From Rhodospirillales bacterium (GTDB taxonomy: Bacteria > Pseudomonadota > Alphaproteobacteria > TMED109), in contig JAPPED010000001.1 of NCBI GenBank assembly GCA_028824295.1, positions 151,209 to 215,208 of the forward strand: a DNA stretch of 64,000 bases, given 5' to 3'. Each line of letters opens with the position of its first letter. Within the stretch, counting starts at the first letter, position 1. Shown here in pieces: positions 20,954 to 29,854 of this stretch. The position numbers and the translations under genes are program-made. The notes beneath the pieces were generated by a model. That model did no database searches. It saw nothing but the letters and a program-made list of their open reading frames with translations, and had not been told where the DNA came from.

Positions 20954-21634
20954 ATGAACCCGTCACTACCAGCTAGGCAGCCAGGATTGTCCCCTGTTGG
21001 TCCCCGGACAATACGCATGGTGCTTGCCGGCCAATCGAATGCCACGTTCGCACTGACGCGTGCACGAAGTTCGTGCCCCGGCGTCGACAGGCTCAAGGGG
21101 CGCAGCCGGCAGCTGGTGGCGGTGATCCTCCTGGTGCTCGCAACAGTACTGGTACGCGGCCCGGGAGAAGCGCTTGCGGACGACGGGGATTCAGGTGGGC
21201 GCACCGCCGTTCCCGAAGCTCGCCTGATCCCCAACTGCGCCCGGACTGGCGGCGGGATCGCGATCGCCGAAGCCCAAGGCCGGATCTACTACTGTCTGCA
21301 ACGCGTCGTGGCCATCGAACGACGCTACCCTAGCGCTTCAAAGTTCTTCTTCCTGCACGAATATGGGCATATCGCTTTGCAGTCGGGCGACGAGCTTCTC
21401 GTGGACTGCTGGAGTGCCCATGAGCTCTCCCACACCGTCCGAGGCGAGGAAGTCCTGACCGCCGCACGTCGCTACATCGAGCAATTCAAGCTGTTCATCC
21501 CAAAGTACGGGGGAACCGGAGCCGATCGGTCCGAACTTCTCAAAGGCTGCTACGACGAGGGCCTGGCTTGGCTTGAGCGGGCCCGAGCCGAAGGCAGGCG
21601 GCCGCCACCACTTGCAGCCGGGAACCGCCAGTGA
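20954..21634 (+). CDS. Secreted or membrane-anchored protein with HExxH zinc motif
   Basis: I do not recognise a named family. The 226-aa product has a hydrophobic segment at about residues 53-68 (QLVAVILLVLATVLV) after a long basic N-region, acting as a signal peptide or anchor. The mature part contains FFFLHEYGHIAL, a HExxH zinc-protease motif at residues 135-139, and E147-x3-D151 (DELLVDCWSAHE) where gluzincin-like proteases carry the third ligand. Cys95, Cys114 and Cys152 could pair. The start could be the ATG at 20954 or at 21017; neither has a strong ribosome-binding site. No substrate or partner is suggested by neighbours. Confidence 0.65.
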   Translation: MNPSLPARQPGLSPVGPRTIRMVLAGQSNATFALTRARSSCPGVDRLKGRSRQLVAVILLVLATVLVRGPGEALADDGDSGGRTAVPEARLIPNCARTGGGIAIAEAQGRIYYCLQRVVAIERRYPSASKFFFLHEYGHIALQSGDELLVDCWSAHELSHTVRGEEVLTAARRYIEQFKLFIPKYGGTGADRSELLKGCYDEGLAWLERARAEGRRPPPLAAGNRQ

Positions 21635-21814
21635 ACGTGCACGCCCCAGTGCCCCACTCATGCTCTGACCGGATGTGCAACCTGCCTATGATCCAAGCGC
21701 CGTCCTGACACGACGGAACGGATCACCCGGCACACGTGCGCGGTGCCCCAAGCTCTTCCCGCCACTCGCGCACGTGAGCCCGTTCTTTACCCACCTGCAT
21801 GCGGCTGTCCCTGC

Positions 21815-22426
21815 CTAAGGTGCCAACCGTTCGTACCGCCACCCCTTCTTGGCGCGTACGTACCGGAGGCGTTCGTGCAGGCGATCGTCGCGGTGACGCC
21901 AAAACTCAATCCGATTGACAGCGATTCGATAGCCCGTCCAATGGGAGGGACGGTCCACCGGCCTGCCTGAGAAGTGCTCCGCGGTTTCTTCGAACTGCCG
22001 GCTCAATTCTTCCAGTCCGCCTGCCAGCACGCTCGATTGCGCACTTGCCCACGCGCTGATCTGACTCCCGCGAGGTCGGGACGCAAAATAGCGATCAGCT
22101 TCTTCATCGCTCACAAGCACCGCCGCGCCTTCGACCCTTACCTGTCGGCCCAGCACCGGCCAGTGAATGACCAGCGCGGCGTTCGGGTTTCCCTTGAGCT
22201 CCTCGCCTTTCCGGCTTTCAGTGTTCGTGTAGAACACCAGGCCATCTGCGTCGATTGCCTTCACCAGCACCATTCGCGCTGCCGGAGCTCCGTTTTTTCC
22301 CACGGTGGCAAGGCATGCGGCCGACGGGTCCTGCGTCTCTTCTCTTTCGGCGTCGGCACGCCAGGTTTGCAGCAGCTCAATCGGGTCGTCGACCACTGGC
22401 AATGGTGCAATCGGTCTGTCTTCCAT
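21815..22426 (-). CDS. pdxH: Pyridoxine/pyridoxamine 5'-phosphate oxidase
   Basis: FMN-dependent last step of pyridoxal 5'-phosphate synthesis and salvage. The 203-aa protein shows ARMVLVKAIDADGLVFYTNT and SRKGEELKGNPNAAL (FMN/PLP binding), RQVRVEGAA, SRPRGSQISAWAS and the C-terminal RPSHWTGYRI...FWRHRDDRLHERLRY...RLAP signature. It stands alone, convergent with the HExxH gene. Many enzymes in this window need its PLP product, for example the DegT aminotransferase. Confidence 0.96.
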   Translation of the reverse strand: MEDRPIAPLPVVDDPIELLQTWRADAEREETQDPSAACLATVGKNGAPAARMVLVKAIDADGLVFYTNTESRKGEELKGNPNAALVIHWPVLGRQVRVEGAAVLVSDEEADRYFASRPRGSQISAWASAQSSVLAGGLEELSRQFEETAEHFSGRPVDRPSHWTGYRIAVNRIEFWRHRDDRLHERLRYVRAKKGWRYERLAP

Positions 22427-22800
22427 GTGTTCCCCGGTACGCCAGTGGGCGCGTAGGTAGCTGCGGCCCGAGAGAACTTCCCCAGGCGGATTTCAAAGTG
22501 CGGCCCTACGGTCGGTGGATCAAGCCGTCGATTCCACGGACCGAGGCTGTGAAGGCGCTGGCGGGCCGCCGGTTGCCGACACCGTAGGCGCTAGGGACGC
22601 CCCGGTCTGCTCGATCGCCTTCGTTGGCGAGCACACCGGCCCGCGTCGCCTGCCGGATGGCCGCAAGAAGTTCCCCGCGGTGATAACGGTGGCATCAGCC
22701 GCAAACAACGTGTCTGGTGTATTTCGCGACATGTGCCCGTCTCTCGCAACCGACGGCTGTTTCGGAAACTAGGCTCCCGCCCGTCTCACCGCTAGAACCA
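22427..22800. other. Spacer between divergent pdxH and acetolactate synthase genes
   Basis: About 375 bases upstream of both pdxH and the acetolactate synthase gene. Short open frames here have no recognisable content. No clear promoter hexamers or RNA gene were seen; the regulatory feature is the small hairpin at its right end. Confidence 0.4.
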
Positions 22801-22820
22801 TGTACCAACCGGTACAGGAG
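22801..22820 (+). promoter_or_regulatory. Inverted repeat against the acetolactate synthase ribosome-binding site
   Basis: TGTACC, loop AACC, GGTACA (22801-22816) is a perfect 6-bp inverted repeat. Its last base is the first base of the AGGAG ribosome-binding site (22816-22820), seven bases before the ATG at 22828. It could be an operator or a translational control hairpin. Confidence 0.4.
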
Positions 22821-22827
22821 AATCATC

Positions 22828-24540
22828 ATGGGCAAGGCATCGGATCTGCTGGTCAGCGCGTTGGAAGCCGAAGGTGTCAACACGATCTTCGGAATCCCGG
22901 GTGAAGAGAATCTGGACTTCCTGGACTCATTGACCCGATCCACCAAGATCAGACTGGTGCTGACACGCCATGAACAGGCGGCCGGCTTCATGGCGGCCAC
23001 TTATGGCCGTTTTACCGGTAAGGCCGGGATCTGTCTCTCAACGCTGGGGCCGGGCGCAACGAATTTCACCACTGCCGCTGCGTACGCGACGCTCGGCGGC
23101 ATGCCCATGATGATGATTACCGGCCAGAAACCGGTGAAGCGCTCGAAGCAAGGCCAGTTCCAGATTCTCGACGTGGTCGAGATGATGAGGCCCATCACGA
23201 AGTACGCACATCAAATCGTGTCGGCCGACAACATTCCCACCCGCGTCCGTGAAGCCCTGCGACAGGCGGAGGAGGAAAAGCCTGGCGCCGTCCATCTCGA
23301 GCTGCCCGAGGATGTCGCCGGCGAACCCACGCTGGAGCGTCCGGTCGCCGCCTCCTACGTGCGTCGCCCGATCGCGGAAGAGAAAGCGGTGCGGGCGGCC
23401 GTGGACCAGATTGCCAACGCTAAGTCTCCGATCATTGTGATCGGTGCCGGAGGGAACCGGAAGCTGACCAGCCGCATGTTGACCGAGATGGTCGAACGGT
23501 TTCGCATTCCTTTTGCCACAACGCAGCTCGGAAAGGGGGTCATCGACGAAGCTCATCCTTTGTTCATGGGATGTGCGGCGCTGTCGGCAGGCGACTTCGT
23601 GCACCGTGCGATCGAGAGCGCTGACGTGGTGATCAATGTCGGCCACGACGTGATCGAAAAACCTCCGTTCTTCATGCATCGCGGTGATGGGCCCGAGGAA
23701 CGACCACACCAGTCGGATGTCGACCCGGTTCGCGTGGCCCGAGGCACCGCCGTCATCCATGTGAACTTCCGGTCTGCCGAGGTAGATCCTGTCTATTTCC
23801 CGCAAATCGAAGTGGTGGGTGACATCGCTAATTCCGTCTGGCGAATCAGCCGGCTGCTCGAACTTGAAGAGACATCTTGGGATTTCGATCGCATGGGTGC
23901 CATCAAGGCTCACCACGATGCCAGCATGGCTGAAGGCGAGGACGACAGCAGGTTCCCAATCTACCCGCAACGCCTGGTGCGAGACGTCCGAAGCGTCATG
24001 CCCGATGACGGGATCGTGTGTCTGGACAACGGGGTCTACAAGATCTGGTTCGCCCGCAACTACCGCGCCCGCGGCCCGAACACCGTGCTCCTCGACAATG
24101 CCCTAGCGACCATGGGTGCAGGATTACCGTCAGCCATGGCCGCCCACCTCGTCCATCCCGACCGCAAGGTGTTGGCCATCTGTGGTGATGGAGGGTTCAT
24201 GATGAACTCGCAGGAAATTGAGACTGCGGTTCGCCTGAAAATGGATTTGACCTGTCTGATCCTCAATGACGGTGCCTACGGGATGATCCGTTGGAAACAA
24301 GCAAACATGGGCTTCTCGGACTGGGGCCTCGAGTACGGAAATCCTGATTTTCGCGCTTATGCGGAGAGTTACGGAGCCGCCGGACATCGCATCGCGAGCG
24401 TCGAGGAACTCGCCCCCCTGCTCGCGGCATGCTTGTCCAGCCAGGGAGTACATTTGATCGATTGCCCTGTCGATTACTCTGAGAATGACCAGATCCTGAA
24501 CCACCACATTCAGGAGCAGAGTGCGGCCATCGGGACATGA
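22828..24540 (+). CDS. Acetolactate synthase, catabolic (AlsS/IlvB) type
   Basis: Thiamine-diphosphate enzyme joining two pyruvates to acetolactate; 570 aa. The catalytic Glu is in TRHEQAAGFMA, STLGPGATN follows, and the ThDP/Mg motif GDGGFMMNSQEIETAV ... LILNDGAYGMIRW is complete. The protein resembles catabolic acetolactate synthases that act without a regulatory subunit, and no ilvN or alsD lies nearby. About 20 extra residues (roughly 285-306, rich in charged residues) seem inserted between EKPPFFM and TAVIHVNFRSAEVDPVYFPQ. ATG at 22828 has AGGAG seven bases upstream. A UUCG-capped hairpin follows the stop. Confidence 0.9.
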   Translation: MGKASDLLVSALEAEGVNTIFGIPGEENLDFLDSLTRSTKIRLVLTRHEQAAGFMAATYGRFTGKAGICLSTLGPGATNFTTAAAYATLGGMPMMMITGQKPVKRSKQGQFQILDVVEMMRPITKYAHQIVSADNIPTRVREALRQAEEEKPGAVHLELPEDVAGEPTLERPVAASYVRRPIAEEKAVRAAVDQIANAKSPIIVIGAGGNRKLTSRMLTEMVERFRIPFATTQLGKGVIDEAHPLFMGCAALSAGDFVHRAIESADVVINVGHDVIEKPPFFMHRGDGPEERPHQSDVDPVRVARGTAVIHVNFRSAEVDPVYFPQIEVVGDIANSVWRISRLLELEETSWDFDRMGAIKAHHDASMAEGEDDSRFPIYPQRLVRDVRSVMPDDGIVCLDNGVYKIWFARNYRARGPNTVLLDNALATMGAGLPSAMAAHLVHPDRKVLAICGDGGFMMNSQEIETAVRLKMDLTCLILNDGAYGMIRWKQANMGFSDWGLEYGNPDFRAYAESYGAAGHRIASVEELAPLLAACLSSQGVHLIDCPVDYSENDQILNHHIQEQSAAIGT

Positions 24541-24562
24541 TCACCGGGGCGATCGCCGACTC

Positions 24563-24603
24563 TCCGGATATCCGGATTGCGGGCATTCGTGCCCGCGTCT
24601 TTC
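24563..24603 (+). terminator. 14-bp palindrome followed by a UUCG-capped terminator-like hairpin
   Basis: TCCGGATATCCGGA (24563-24576) is a perfect palindrome. Three bases on is GCGGGCA, loop TTCG, TGCCCGC (24579-24596), a perfect 7-bp stem with the very stable UUCG tetraloop, followed by GTCTTTC. It lies 22 bases after the acetolactate synthase stop and is the best intrinsic-terminator candidate in the window. Confidence 0.6.
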
Positions 24604-24701
24604 CGCGGTGAATCGGGGCCACAAAACATCCATCTCCGGATCTCGACGGTTTCGAAGCCCGGCCGGGCCGAGACCCAATTTCAGCTTGAGAGGAAGTTCC
24701 G

Positions 24702-26273
24702 ATGAATGCCACGGCGCGGCCGCCAGTCCCGTTTGAGAACTGGACCATCACCAAACCCGCCAGGCGCGGCCGCAAGGGAGTCGTGGTCGCACAGGAAGCC
24801 GAAGCTGCGGGGATCGGCGCGGACATGTTCGAAAGCGGCGGAAACGCAGTCGATGCGGCCATCGCAACCGCGCTCGCGCTGTCCGTCACTGAGCCGTGGA
24901 TGAGTGGGCTGGGTGGTGGCGGCTTCATGGTTGCCTACATCGCTTCAGAGCACGCCGTGAAGGTCATCGACTTCGGCATGGTCGCCCCCGGCCAGCTCGA
25001 TCCGTCCGACTACCCGCTGACCGGTTCCCAGGGGGCCGAGATGTTCGGATGGCCGCAGGTAGAGGACGACGCCAACATTCACGGCCCCAAATCGATCGCA
25101 GTCCCGGGCGCTGTCGCGGGCTACGGGCTGGCGGCTGCGACTTTCGGGCGCAAGTCATGGTCTGATCTCGTTGACCCCGCCGTCGAACTCGCGGATCGGG
25201 GCCACCGCGTGACATGGTGGACCACCCTTCAGGTTGCTGCGGAGGCCAGTTTGCTGGCCCGGTATCCGGCTTCCGGAACCGTCTGGCTGCCCGGCGGATT
25301 TCCGCCGTCGATGCTCCCGGAGACGACGACGTCAGTTCTCTCGATGCAGGCCCTGGCGCAATCATTGCGGGTGCTGGCCGACGAGGGCCCGCGGAGCCTC
25401 TATGAAGGAACGCTCGCCCGGTCGGTGGCAGCCGACGTGAAAGCAGCGGGCGGGTACCTGTCAGAGGCAGACCTTGCGGCGTATGCCGCCCGACTCACGG
25501 AGCCGCTCCAGCTGGCACGCGGGGAAGCGGTCTATCATCTACCTCGAGGACTGACCGCCGGGCCGACGTTTGCGCAGGCCCTGTCGCAACTTCCGGCGTT
25601 CGATTCGCGCGAGCCGGACGCCGTTACCTACCGCGCCTACGCCAAAGCGCTGGTCGATGCCTATCGAGGCAGACTCGAAAGCCTGGGGCATGCCGGTGAC
25701 GACGGTAGCCAGAGCTGCACAACCCATGTCTCCGCAGCCGACGCCGACGGCAACCTCGTCATGCTGACCACTACCCTGCTATCTCCCTTCGGATCGCGAA
25801 TGGTGCTGCCGGGCAGCGGAATCCTGATGAACAACGGTATCAACTGGTTCGACCCGCGGCCGGGCAGGCCCAATTCGCTTGCTCCCGGCAAGCGTCCGCT
25901 TTCCAACATGTGCCCGATGGTGGCGACGCGAAATGGGGTGCCGTGGTTTGGATTTGGCGCTTCAGGCGGACGCAAGATCATGCCGGCAGTGTTTCAGCTC
26001 GCATCCTTCACGAACGATTTCGGCATGGACCTGGAAACCGCCCTTGCCCATCCAAGGCTCGACGCCAGCAACATCGACACGCTGGTTCATGATGAGCGCC
26101 TCGACACCGCCGTGGCCGCGGCGATCAATGCCGTCGCCCCATCGACTCCCTGGGGCCCAACCTCGTTTCCTTCCATGTACGCCAATCCTTCCGGCGTGGC
26201 GATCACGGTCGACGGGGAGTGTCTCGGCGCCGTGCATCCGTATTCACCGGTCAGCGGTGTGGCGGCGGCATAG
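24702..26273 (+). CDS. Gamma-glutamyltransferase family Ntn-hydrolase
   Basis: The 523-aa protein belongs to the GGT family, which self-cleaves and transfers or hydrolyses gamma-glutamyl groups. SGGNAVDAAIATALALSVTEPWMSGLGGGGF is the large-subunit start, shown here in parts: SGGNAVDAA and GLGGGGFM. The self-cleavage and nucleophile Thr is Thr340 in SCTTHVSAAD, and MNNGINWFDPRPGRPN and GKRPLSNMCP are small-subunit signatures. No signal peptide is visible, unlike periplasmic GGT, so a cytoplasmic role is likely. AGAGGAAG precedes the ATG. The substrate is not decided by sequence. Confidence 0.9.
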   Translation: MNATARPPVPFENWTITKPARRGRKGVVVAQEAEAAGIGADMFESGGNAVDAAIATALALSVTEPWMSGLGGGGFMVAYIASEHAVKVIDFGMVAPGQLDPSDYPLTGSQGAEMFGWPQVEDDANIHGPKSIAVPGAVAGYGLAAATFGRKSWSDLVDPAVELADRGHRVTWWTTLQVAAEASLLARYPASGTVWLPGGFPPSMLPETTTSVLSMQALAQSLRVLADEGPRSLYEGTLARSVAADVKAAGGYLSEADLAAYAARLTEPLQLARGEAVYHLPRGLTAGPTFAQALSQLPAFDSREPDAVTYRAYAKALVDAYRGRLESLGHAGDDGSQSCTTHVSAADADGNLVMLTTTLLSPFGSRMVLPGSGILMNNGINWFDPRPGRPNSLAPGKRPLSNMCPMVATRNGVPWFGFGASGGRKIMPAVFQLASFTNDFGMDLETALAHPRLDASNIDTLVHDERLDTAVAAAINAVAPSTPWGPTSFPSMYANPSGVAITVDGECLGAVHPYSPVSGVAAA

Positions 26274-26475
26274 GTTTCACGCACGCCGCCAACAAGAAAC
26301 GTGCACCTCGACCCGCATTCACTCCATTCACCCGACCAGGTCCCGTTAGACTGGCGTTCGCGCGGGCCGCGCTTCCGGTAATCCGCGTGTATAAGTCCGG
26401 CCACACCCTCAGCGCCTGCGAGGCTGATCCCGCGCTCGTGAGTGCCGCAACCTTCATTCTTCGAGACGCCTTGCG

Positions 26476-27786
26476 ATGATTCCCCGCTATGCCCGCGCCG
26501 AGATGACCCGCCTCTGGGAGCCGGAAACAAAGTTTTCGATCTGGCTCGAGATCGAGGCCCTAGCCTGCGAAAAGCAGGAACAGCTGGGCACCATCCCTCA
26601 CGGTGTGGCCGAGAAGTTGCGACAGCGTGGACGCATCGATATCCCGCGCATCGACGCCATTGAGCAGGAGGTTCGCCATGACGTCGTTGCGTTCCTGACC
26701 AGCTTGGCCGAACAGGTTGGAGAAGAATCGCGCTTCGTGCATCACGGCATGACGTCGTCGGACGTTCTCGATACGTGCTTTGCCGTGCAGCTGACCCGAG
26801 CGGCCGATTTTCTGTTGAAGGATCTGGACGAACTCCTGATCGCCCTTCGCGCTCGAGCGCACGAGGCCAAGGACATGGTCTGCATCGGCCGCTCACACGG
26901 TATCCACGCCGAGCCGACCACCATGGGCCTCAAGTTCGCGCAGGCCTATGCGGAATTCGATCGGAACCGGGATCGGCTCCGATCGGCCCGGGAAGCTGTC
27001 GCGACATGCAAGATGTCTGGTGCCGTCGGTACTTATGCCTCGATCTCCCCGGAAGTCGAGGCACATGTCGCCAATCAGCTGGGGCTCGTACCCGAACCCG
27101 TTTCGACACAAGTCGTGCCGCGCGACCGACATGCCATGTACTTCGCAACGCTTGCCGTGATCGCGAGTTCGGTTGAGCGGGTTGCGACTGAGATCCGGCA
27201 TTTGCAGCGGACCGAGGTGCGGGAAGTGGAGGAGGCGTTTTCCGAGAAGCAGAAAGGGAGCTCGGCAATGCCGCACAAACGAAACCCCGTGCTCTCAGAA
27301 AACCTGACCGGATTGGCCCGCCTCGTCCGCTCGATGGCGTTTCCCGCACTGGAGAACGTAGCCTTGTGGCACGAACGCGATATCTCGCATTCCTCGGTCG
27401 AGCGCATGATCGCCCCTGACGCCACGATCACGCTTGATTTCGCCCTGACCCGCTTAACAGATGTTATCAGGAACTTGGTGCTGTATCCGGAAAACATGCG
27501 AGCAAATCTCGGCCAGCTTGGCGGCCTGCATGCAAGCCAAGCGGTCCTGCTTGCGCTTGCCGAAGCAGGAGCCGCGCGAGAGGTCGCCTATCGCATTGTC
27601 CAGCGCAATGCGATGCGGGCATGGAGCAAGGAAGGAAGTTTCAGGGATCTGCTCAGCGGCGATCCCGAAGTGACCGCCTATCTCGCGCCAGAAGCATTGG
27701 CCGCAGCCTTTGACGATGCCCGACACGTGCGCAATGTCGACATCGTGTTCGAACGTGTATTCGGAGCCACCATCATTCCGACATGA
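26476..27786 (+). CDS. purB: Adenylosuccinate lyase
   Basis: Cleaves SAICAR and adenylosuccinate in purine synthesis. The 436-aa protein starts MIPRYARAEMTRLWEPETKF, typical of the bacterial PurB group. It has the catalytic HHGMTSSDVLDT and GRSHGIHAEPTTMG regions and the fumarase-superfamily signature GSSAMPHKRNP. A weak GAGACG site precedes the ATG at 26476. Its last 14 bases overlap the end of the convergent DUF1476 gene. purC, purS, purQ and purL, often nearby in alphaproteobacteria, are not in the window. Confidence 0.97.
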   Translation: MIPRYARAEMTRLWEPETKFSIWLEIEALACEKQEQLGTIPHGVAEKLRQRGRIDIPRIDAIEQEVRHDVVAFLTSLAEQVGEESRFVHHGMTSSDVLDTCFAVQLTRAADFLLKDLDELLIALRARAHEAKDMVCIGRSHGIHAEPTTMGLKFAQAYAEFDRNRDRLRSAREAVATCKMSGAVGTYASISPEVEAHVANQLGLVPEPVSTQVVPRDRHAMYFATLAVIASSVERVATEIRHLQRTEVREVEEAFSEKQKGSSAMPHKRNPVLSENLTGLARLVRSMAFPALENVALWHERDISHSSVERMIAPDATITLDFALTRLTDVIRNLVLYPENMRANLGQLGGLHASQAVLLALAEAGAAREVAYRIVQRNAMRAWSKEGSFRDLLSGDPEVTAYLAPEALAAAFDDARHVRNVDIVFERVFGATIIPT

Positions 27787-28093
27787 TCTCGGATTTCGCC
27801 TGATCCAGCAGGCGGTCCATCTCGGCGCGAATTTCACCCTCACTCTTGTGCATGCCAGCAGCTTCAAAATCGGCCTGCAGCTTCCGAACCACGTCAGCGT
27901 CGCCAGGCTCATCGAAATCGGCCTCTACCACTTCCTGCGCATAGCTCGCTCGCTCCGCTTCGGGGCGCCCCATGACCTCGGCAGCCCAAATTCCGAGCAG
28001 CTTGTTTCGCCGCGCGACCGCCCGAAACTGCAGCTGCTGGTCATGCGCGTACTTCTTCTCGGCCTCGTCCTTCCGATCATCGAACGTGGTCAT
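27773..28093 (-). CDS. DUF1476 protein, F1-ATPase zeta-type inhibitor homologue
   Basis: The 106-aa four-helix protein starts MTTFDDRKDEAEKKYAHDQQ and continues FRAVARRNKLLGIWAAEVMG, then VVEADFDEPGD, all hallmarks of DUF1476. In Paracoccus this family is the zeta subunit that inhibits the F1F0-ATPase, acting through its N-terminal segment. It is found almost only in alphaproteobacteria, often near pur genes. A strong GGGAGGGGG site precedes the ATG, and the upstream DNA (about 28150-28190) is AT-rich and probably holds the promoter. Confidence 0.93.
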   Translation of the reverse strand: MTTFDDRKDEAEKKYAHDQQLQFRAVARRNKLLGIWAAEVMGRPEAERASYAQEVVEADFDEPGDADVVRKLQADFEAAGMHKSEGEIRAEMDRLLDQAKSEIMSE

Positions 28094-28353
28094 GATTGCC
28101 CCCTCCCGCCAGGATTCTGAGGTGTAATCTCGGCATCCTTCGTTCCTGAAGTACTCGTAGCAATATTATGTAATACAAAACTAATTCCCTTCTCCCGCCA
28201 CCGCAATGAACGTGCGACTGAGCTCATCAGCACGGCTGACTGTACGGCGCAATGGTCACGATGTCATCGCACCGCGGACGCCGCCCAAGCACCGCGATGG
28301 TTACGCTGCAAAGCCGGCACCGCGCCTGAAACACTGTGCTCCTGAGATGGCCG

Positions 28354-28373
28354 CTCCCGGTTCGCTGCGGGAG
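28354..28373 (-). terminator. Hairpin after the cupin gene
   Basis: CTCCCG and CGGGAG form a perfect 6-bp stem around an 8-base loop, beginning about ten bases after the cupin stop on the minus strand. No T-run follows, so termination is only suggested. Confidence 0.3.
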
Positions 28374-28383
28374 GGCTGCAGTG

Positions 28384-28803
28384 CTACCGCCCGGGCGAAG
28401 ACGCCGTCGATGGTGGATCGCAAGCAACCGTTTCCATCTTCGCCGGAAGCGACAGCTCCAAGATCTTCAGGTCATCCGATGTGCCGATCTCGTTGTGCCG
28501 CATCCCGCCTGGGATGAACAGTGATTCGCCTTCCTCGAGCCGGATCGTATCTCCCGTTTCAAACTCGAGCTCCACCCATCCCTTCAGCGAGTAGATGAAC
28601 TGACCTTCGCAATCGTGGTAGTGCCAGCCGGTTGGCTCCGTCATGCCACGAATTGCTGTCATGGTCTGGGCCCGCAGCTTCCCGAGACTGGCTTCCGTCA
28701 CCCCCAAGTCCTGGTAGGTGAAGAAATCGCGCCGGCCCTCCACGCTCGGAGCAGTTTCCGGGGTAGCGTGCGCCAGCTTCTGGACTTGTCGGACATTAGA
28801 CAT
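28384..28803 (-). CDS. Single-domain cupin protein
   Basis: The 139-aa product has one cupin barrel. The metal-binding motif 1 is TGWHYHDCEGQFIYSLKGWVE (in short WHYHDCEGQ) and motif 2 is SLFIPGGMRHNEIG. Such proteins bind a metal through the two His, Glu and a later His, and range from dioxygenases to sugar-binding sensors; the function is not decided. The open frame reaches 29004, but the ATG at 28803 has AAGGAG six bases upstream. It is divergent from the NRDE gene. Confidence 0.85.
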   Translation of the reverse strand: MSNVRQVQKLAHATPETAPSVEGRRDFFTYQDLGVTEASLGKLRAQTMTAIRGMTEPTGWHYHDCEGQFIYSLKGWVELEFETGDTIRLEEGESLFIPGGMRHNEIGTSDDLKILELSLPAKMETVACDPPSTASSPGR

Positions 28804-28996
28804 CGGCATCTCCTTCAAGATGTCCGAAGTGTAACGGCCGATCGCGCCGTTGCCCAGAAAGATGGACGCAGGTTTCCGGGTTTCGCAGTGAGTTTGTCCG
28901 CAACGGTTCCCCGATCCGGCATCGCCGGACCGGCCGCGTGATCCTCGCGACTGCATTGGATACGATTCCGGGGAATCCCGTCCAGGTTTGGCCACG

Positions 28997-29767
28997 ATGT
29001 GCACGCTTGCCCTGCTCTTGCGCCCTAATCACCGCTGGCCCGTGATCATCGGGGCTAATCGCGATGAACTCGCCTCGCGGGCATGGAAGCCTCCGGGCCG
29101 CCATTGGCCGGCCCGGCCTGCCGTACTCGGCGGCGTCGATCTGGAGAGGAACGGGACCTGGCTCGCCGTGAACGACGCCAACGTCATGGCGATGCTCCTC
29201 AATCGCCCCGTCCCGGACCCGCTCACACCCGGGTTTCGAACGCGCGGCGACCTGCCCTTGCTGGCGCTCGATCATGATTCGGCGATCGATGCGGCGTCGG
29301 CCGTCATGCAGCTGGACGCAGGGCAATGGAAACCGTTCAACCTCGTTATCGCAGACCGGAATACCGCCATTTGGATCCGGGCCCAAGGCACCTTGACCCA
29401 ACATCAGTTTCCAACCGGTCTCTCGCTGCTCGCCAACGGTGAACTGAACGCAATGTCGCACGCGCGAATCGGCACTTACCACCCGTTATTCGAGCGCACT
29501 GCGGCGCCGGATCCGGACAGGGATCGCTGGCATGAATGGGCCCAGCTGCTTGGACGGACTCCGGTTCCCGGTGGCGCGCCCGATGCGGGCATGGTGATCC
29601 CCGTTGATCACCGAGGGTTCGGGACGGTTTCCAGCACCATGCTCGCGATTCCGGCCGATCCCGGCGCCCGCCCCGCCTGGAAATTCGCGCCCGGACCGCC
29701 CGATCAAAGCGAGTTCACCTCTGTCGCGACCGGGGGCTCCGGCCCGGGGCGCCGGGCGCCGCGTTGA
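28997..29767 (+). CDS. NRDE (TANGO2-like) family protein
   Basis: The 256-aa protein starts MCTLALLL, with the conserved Cys2 that becomes N-terminal in this Ntn-hydrolase-like family. ANRDELASRAWKPPGRHW is the family's NRDE motif, and GGVDLERNGTWLAVND and VMAMLLNRP are conserved. The eukaryotic homologue TANGO2 is linked to haem and lipid handling, but bacterial function is unproven. I chose the ATG at 28997 because it places Cys at position 2; a TTG three codons upstream would not. It is followed 87 bases later by a cytochrome c' gene. Confidence 0.9.
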   Translation: MCTLALLLRPNHRWPVIIGANRDELASRAWKPPGRHWPARPAVLGGVDLERNGTWLAVNDANVMAMLLNRPVPDPLTPGFRTRGDLPLLALDHDSAIDAASAVMQLDAGQWKPFNLVIADRNTAIWIRAQGTLTQHQFPTGLSLLANGELNAMSHARIGTYHPLFERTAAPDPDRDRWHEWAQLLGRTPVPGGAPDAGMVIPVDHRGFGTVSSTMLAIPADPGARPAWKFAPGPPDQSEFTSVATGGSGPGRRAPR

Positions 29768-29854
29768 CTCGACCTCCCGATCGGCACATCTTCCCAGCTT
29801 GAGTCCGGCCAGAAGCCGACGAGCTTGTGGCAAACCTGTTCAGGGAACCATTCG

